From positions 1-16,983 of the forward strand of contig JAEEIS010000259.1 in NCBI GenBank assembly GCA_016281475.1: 16,983 bases of DNA. Reading direction: 5' to 3'. The notes under the pieces were generated by a model, which saw nothing but the letters and a program-made list of their open reading frames with translations, ran no database searches and was not told the origin of the DNA. The DNA is from Bacteroidales bacterium. GTDB lineage: Bacteria; Bacteroidota; Bacteroidia; Bacteroidales; P3. A program made the position numbers and the translations under genes. Shown here piece by piece: positions 14,548-16,983 of the stretch (position 1 is its first letter; every line of letters starts with the position of its first letter).

Positions 14548-14883
14548 CAGCCGCGCCGCACAGCCCACCAAGTCGTTGCACGAATGCCCATTCCCTTGCA
14601 GCTGCAACAATCGTGGGCAATTGGTGTCGCCATTCTCCTCACGGAAACGGTTAGCCAGTCCCTTAAACATCATCGTGTTGCCCGTCAGACCGCACACCAT
14701 TGCCATGCCGCTCACGCAGCCGCAAGTCTCCTTGATGCCCGACATGCCGCGCCCGAAAGCCGATGCCATCTGCATCGCAGTCTGCTCATCAACGGGCAGT
14801 TTGTCTTTAAATGCCAGCACCACTGCCTGGCAGCAGTTGCACCCCTTGTCGTGCAATTCTCTTGCAATCTCTTCCCTATTCAT
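14530..14883 (-). CDS. C_GCAxxG_C_C family (putative redox) protein
   Basis: This 117-residue cytoplasmic protein matches the C_GCAxxG_C_C family, a small group with spaced cysteines of possible redox or metal function. Cysteines are at 15, 17 and 18 (GCNCCQAVVLAF), 54 and 56 (ETCGCVSGM), 64, 89 (TNCPRLL), 102 (SCNDLV) and 108. The signature GCAxxG reads GCVSGM here, so the Ala position is Val. The glycine-rich FGRGMSG segment before it is typical. The open frame extends 25 codons upstream, but that part is a translated heptamer repeat (element R4), so MNREEIAREL at 14883 is the start. Its last codons lie in element R6. Biochemical function of the family is not established. Confidence 0.85.
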   Translation of the reverse strand: MNREEIARELHDKGCNCCQAVVLAFKDKLPVDEQTAMQMASAFGRGMSGIKETCGCVSGMAMVCGLTGNTMMFKGLANRFREENGDTNCPRLLQLQGNGHSCNDLVGCAARLLSSNL

Positions 14884-14887
14884 AATA

Positions 14888-14974
14888 AGTTGAAAGTTGA
14901 GAGTTGAGAGTTGAAAGTTGAAAGTTGCTGCGGTACCCCGACATTTTTCAACTTTCAATTTTCAACTTTCAACT
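14888..14974. repeat. heptamer repeat element R4 (AGTTGAA inverted repeat)
   Basis: The left arm has five full units (AGTTGAA or AGTTGAG, 14888-14922) plus a sixth broken one. The right arm has four inverted units (TTCAACT, once TTCAATT) at 14947-14974. The short centre contains CGGTACC. The arms pair over about 28 bp with a few G-U pairs. It fills the gap between the LRR gene stop and the C_GCAxxG_C_C gene start. Confidence 0.87.
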
Positions 14975-14976
14975 AA

Positions 14977-15540
14977 TTAATACTCCAATATTTCTGTAAA
15001 CATCCTCCAGCCCACGGCCTCCTTATACAGCTCGTAGGTTCCGGGCGGCACCCGCAGGGGGATGTCCAAGTCCACCTTGTCGAATGCCGACTCGTCCATT
15101 TTCGGTGGCTGCGTAGCCTCTACTACAATATATTCTATACGCTTACAGCCCGCAAAGGCGCTCTCGCCCACCTGCGTCACCGTGGAGGGGATGACCAGCC
15201 GTGTGATGCGGTCGCATCCGCTGAAGGCGAAATAGTTAATCGATGTCACCGTATAGATGGTAGTATCGTCATCCTCGGGGTCGGCATGCCGGCCCTTGGC
15301 GCGGTCGGGCGTAACCTTCTCTGGAATAGACAGCTGTCCGCTAGGCTTCGAGAATCCCTTCCACGCCTCCTCTTCCGAAGGCCCAGGATAGGTCACCTCC
15401 ACCGTAGCACCCTTCTTCCCGCCCGTGCTGGTAATATAGAAATACAACGTATTGCCGCCAATCTTCTTGGCAAAATCGTAGTCCTGTGCCTCACAAAGCA
15501 CGGGCAACAGAATCAAGCATAATAGAAACAACTTTTTCAT
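14977..15540 (-). CDS. secreted BspA-like leucine-rich-repeat protein, small
   Basis: This 187-residue protein has a signal peptide (MKKLFLLCLILLPVLCEAQ) and a mature part of about 168 residues. Residues about 98-157 hold BspA-type LRR_5 repeats (INYFAFSGCDRITRLVIP, VGESAFAGCKRIEYIVV, then DESAFDKV). The closing PLRVPPGTYELYKEAVGW is the usual C-terminal cap of such repeats. Residues 20-97 are not recognised. Only two to three repeats are present, far fewer than in BspA itself, and no T9SS sorting domain or lipobox is visible, so it is probably periplasmic or released. The open frame extends 40 codons upstream through repeat R5, but MKKLF at 15540 is the clear start. It leads the minus-strand cluster with the C_GCAxxG_C_C and mutarotase genes. 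Confidence 0.87.
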   Translation of the reverse strand: MKKLFLLCLILLPVLCEAQDYDFAKKIGGNTLYFYITSTGGKKGATVEVTYPGPSEEEAWKGFSKPSGQLSIPEKVTPDRAKGRHADPEDDDTTIYTVTSINYFAFSGCDRITRLVIPSTVTQVGESAFAGCKRIEYIVVEATQPPKMDESAFDKVDLDIPLRVPPGTYELYKEAVGWRMFTEILEY

Positions 15541-15583
15541 GCCACCATAACGCAACCTTTCAAAAAATATTGTGTGTGATTTC

Positions 15584-15702
15584 GTGAATGGTGAATTGAC
15601 AATACTTGTGAATGGTGAATTGTGAATGGTGAATTGACAATACATTTGTCCATTCACCATTCACACATCACAATTCACAAAAAACCACAATTCACAAAAA
15701 AA
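15584..15702. repeat. heptamer repeat element R5 (GTGAATG/GTGAATT, compound hairpin)
   Basis: GTGAATG and GTGAATT units alternate in three blocks: 15584-15597, 15608-15621 and 15622-15635. The first and third blocks continue identically, giving a 22-nt direct repeat (15584-15605 and 15622-15643). The arms 15622-15640 and 15646-15664 form a 19-bp stem with one mismatch and the loop TACAT. Further right, CACAATTCACAAAAAA occurs twice, 17 nt apart (15669 and 15686). The element lies between the LRR gene and the divergent adhesin promoter. Confidence 0.87.
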
Positions 15703-15706
15703 TGTG

Positions 15707-15714
15707 TACCTTTG
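15707..15714 (+). promoter_or_regulatory. Bacteroidota -7 box TACCTTTG for the adhesin gene
   Basis: This is an exact TAnnTTTG match 181 nt before the ATG at 15895, implying a leader of about 170 nt. No clear -33 TTG is seen; the DNA upstream is the A-rich right end of repeat R5. No other TAnnTTTG box is visible on this strand nearer the gene. Confidence 0.6.
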
Positions 15715-15770
15715 TATTTTAACTAGTATTACGAATTTGTAACTAATGCTATCATTATCAACACCTAGTA

Positions 15771-15846
15771 TGCATTTCGAATGCAGTGTCGACCGCATCC
15801 GCAGTTGTCATTATTGCGTGTTGCGGCAGGGTGCGGCATGTTTTTA
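15771..15846 (+). promoter_or_regulatory. structured leader with terminator-like hairpin upstream of the adhesin gene
   Basis: Within the predicted leader, TGCATT (15771-15776) and AATGCA (15780-15785) form a small hairpin. Next, CCGCAT (15793-15798) pairs with GTGCGG (15831-15836), and CCGCA (15799-15803) with TGCGG (15822-15826), giving an interrupted G/C-rich stem. A T-run follows at 15839-15845 (one G inside). This resembles an attenuator or intrinsic terminator before the coding region. It matches no riboswitch that I recognise. The stretch 15847-15894 is A/T-rich with nothing else visible. Confidence 0.45.
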
Positions 15847-15894
15847 TATTGAAATTTTATCATTTTTACATTTTATTAACTAATATTTATCAAC

Positions 15895-16983
15895 ATGTTT
15901 AAACATTTACACAGATGGTTGCTCCTGATGGTGCTTTTATGCGCTTCGGGAGTGACTATGGCCCAGATTACGATGCCGTATTCTACGGGCTTCGAGGGGC
16001 TGACCACGGGTCAGCTGCCCACGGGCTGGCAACAGCTCCAGTCGGGCAGCAGCGGCTCGGGCACATTCCCCGCAGTGTACGCGTATGCGAGCAATGCCCG
16101 CAACGGTAGCGTGTACTTCGAGTTTGAGAGCTCTACCGGTCAGACAGAGCTTGCCGCCCTGCCTGAGATGGACGACATCGACCAGCTACAGCTCTCGTTC
16201 TACGCCTCCGTGATGAGCCACAACTTCCTTTTTGAGGTGGGCGTGATGGAGGGTACGACCTTTGTCCCTCTGGACACCATTGCCCTGACCGCCGGCAGCG
16301 GCGGCAACTGGCACGGCTCGTACTACCTCTACACGGTGTACTTCAACAACTACACCGGCACGGGCAACCGCATGGCTATGCGCGTCATCCCCAACAGCGG
16401 CGTCAACAGCTACACCCTGATGATTGACGACCTGACTGTCGACTACATCCCCACCTGTCCCGCACCCATCAACCTGGCTATGGACAGCACAGGCGTGGAC
16501 TGGATGGCCCTGCACTGGTCTGAGACCGGCACCGCCACCAGCTGGGTGATGGAGTACAGCACTTCGCCTATCGCCGCTGCAGACCTGGGCCAGAACCTGG
16601 GCACCACGGTGAACGTTTCCGGCACGCCCGCCACCACGCTGACGGGCCTCGACACTGCCACTGTCTATTACATCTACGTTTATGCCGACTGCGGCACCGA
16701 GTACAGCCGCGCCGCCAGCATAATGGCCTCGACGCTTGCTGGCGAGGCAGCCTCTATCCCGTACAGCTGCGGCTTCGAGCTGGATGGTCCCAACGGGTGG
16801 GAGCTTGTCAATGGCACCCAGACCAACCAGTGGCATGTAGGTGCCGCCACCAGCAACGGAGGCAGTCGCAGCATCTATATCTCTAACGACAACGGCACTT
16901 CGAACAGCTATACCAACAGCAGCACTTCCTATACCTACGCCCTGCGTACGATTAACTTTAGCGAAAGCGGCGAATACACGTTC
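15895..16983 (+). CDS. large secreted adhesin-like protein, 3'-truncated by the window (choice-of-anchor J / FN3)
   Basis: The frame from the ATG at 15895 is open for 363 codons to the window end, so this is the N-terminal part of a longer protein. It starts with a signal peptide (MFKHLHRWLLLMVLLCASG, cleavage near TMAQ). Residues about 25-185 look like a choice-of-anchor J/MAM-like beta domain (GFEGLTTGQLPTGWQ, VYFEFES, LMIDDLTVDYIP). Residues about 188-280 are a fibronectin type III domain (CPAPINLAMDSTGVDWMALHW, LTGLDTATVYYIYVYADCG). A second adhesin-like domain begins near 289 (YSCGFELDGPNGWELVNG). This order is typical of surface proteins exported by the T9SS, including cleaved-adhesin domains of gingipain-type proteins, but a C-terminal sorting domain would lie outside the window. 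No peptidase domain is seen so far. Confidence 0.88.
   Translation, partial: MFKHLHRWLLLMVLLCASGVTMAQITMPYSTGFEGLTTGQLPTGWQQLQSGSSGSGTFPAVYAYASNARNGSVYFEFESSTGQTELAALPEMDDIDQLQLSFYASVMSHNFLFEVGVMEGTTFVPLDTIALTAGSGGNWHGSYYLYTVYFNNYTGTGNRMAMRVIPNSGVNSYTLMIDDLTVDYIPTCPAPINLAMDSTGVDWMALHWSETGTATSWVMEYSTSPIAAADLGQNLGTTVNVSGTPATTLTGLDTATVYYIYVYADCGTEYSRAASIMASTLAGEAASIPYSCGFELDGPNGWELVNGTQTNQWHVGAATSNGGSRSIYISNDNGTSNSYTNSSTSYTYALRTINFSESGEYTF

Noticed and set aside
14888..15702. Clustered short repeats as a CRISPR array
   Set aside because: The repeats are 7 nt, directly tandem and without unique spacers; no cas genes are present.
15584..15714. Invertible promoter flanked by inverted repeats, as in Bacteroides capsule loci
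   Set aside because: Only a 5-nt loop separates the inverted arms and the promoter box lies outside them, so inversion would not flip it.
15915..16109. Small 64-codon plus-strand frame at the start of the adhesin region
   Set aside because: The frame from 15895 has a signal peptide, recognisable adhesin and FN3 domains and no stop to the window end; the small frame is out of register with it.

Overview
The window comes from the chromosome of a member of the Bacteroidota, most likely the Bacteroidales. The evidence is a PorP/SprF-type protein of the type IX secretion system (T9SS), a PD40/OmpA-like partner, a GH92 mannosidase with F5/8-type C domain, a metal-type KdsA (so a Kdo-containing LPS), a BspA-like LRR protein, a choice-of-anchor-J/cleaved-adhesin surface protein, three promoter boxes matching the Bacteroidota -7 consensus TAnnTTTG, and start codons without clear Shine-Dalgarno sequences. 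Genus and species cannot be told from the sequence.

Layout. (1) 1-5661, plus strand: a tight five-gene run of GH92 mannosidase (5' end outside the window), a tiny cysteine-rich lipoprotein, tsaD, PorP/SprF and a PD40/OmpA-like protein. Gaps are 1, 9, 6 and 17 nt. A FAH-family enzyme follows at 5735-6352, separated by a heptamer repeat. (2) 6353-6515: a convergent gap with a perfect 13-bp hairpin. (3) 6516-11651, minus strand: five genes read from a promoter near 11700, in the order DHOD-like, long-chain acyl-CoA ligase, four-helix-bundle protein, kdsA and a DnaQ-like exonuclease. (4) 11652-11935: a very AT-rich divergent promoter region. (5) 11936-12607, plus strand: a membrane-anchored TPR protein, closed by a textbook bidirectional terminator that also serves the convergent cluster. 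(6) 12688-15540, minus strand: LRR protein, C_GCAxxG_C_C protein, galactose mutarotase and DUF4846 protein, the last two overlapping by ATGA. (7) 15541-15894: a gene-free divergent region with a repeat hairpin, a promoter and a structured leader. (8) 15895 to the window end, plus strand: the 5' part of a large secreted adhesin-like protein that runs off the window.

The genes are mostly housekeeping or envelope functions: glycan breakdown, T9SS-linked outer-membrane proteins, LPS synthesis, fatty-acid activation and tRNA modification. I do not see a defence island, prophage, insertion sequence, CRISPR array, tRNA or rRNA.

The most unusual signal lies between the genes. Six intergenic spots carry short tandem repeats with an exact 7-nt period, and in five of them the repeat also occurs as an inverted arm that can form a hairpin. 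The units differ from spot to spot, but several differ by only one or two bases (AATTAAA, AATTGAA, AGTTGAA), and two spots share the identical unit AGGTTAG. This looks like one family of heptameric hairpin elements diversifying within a single genome.
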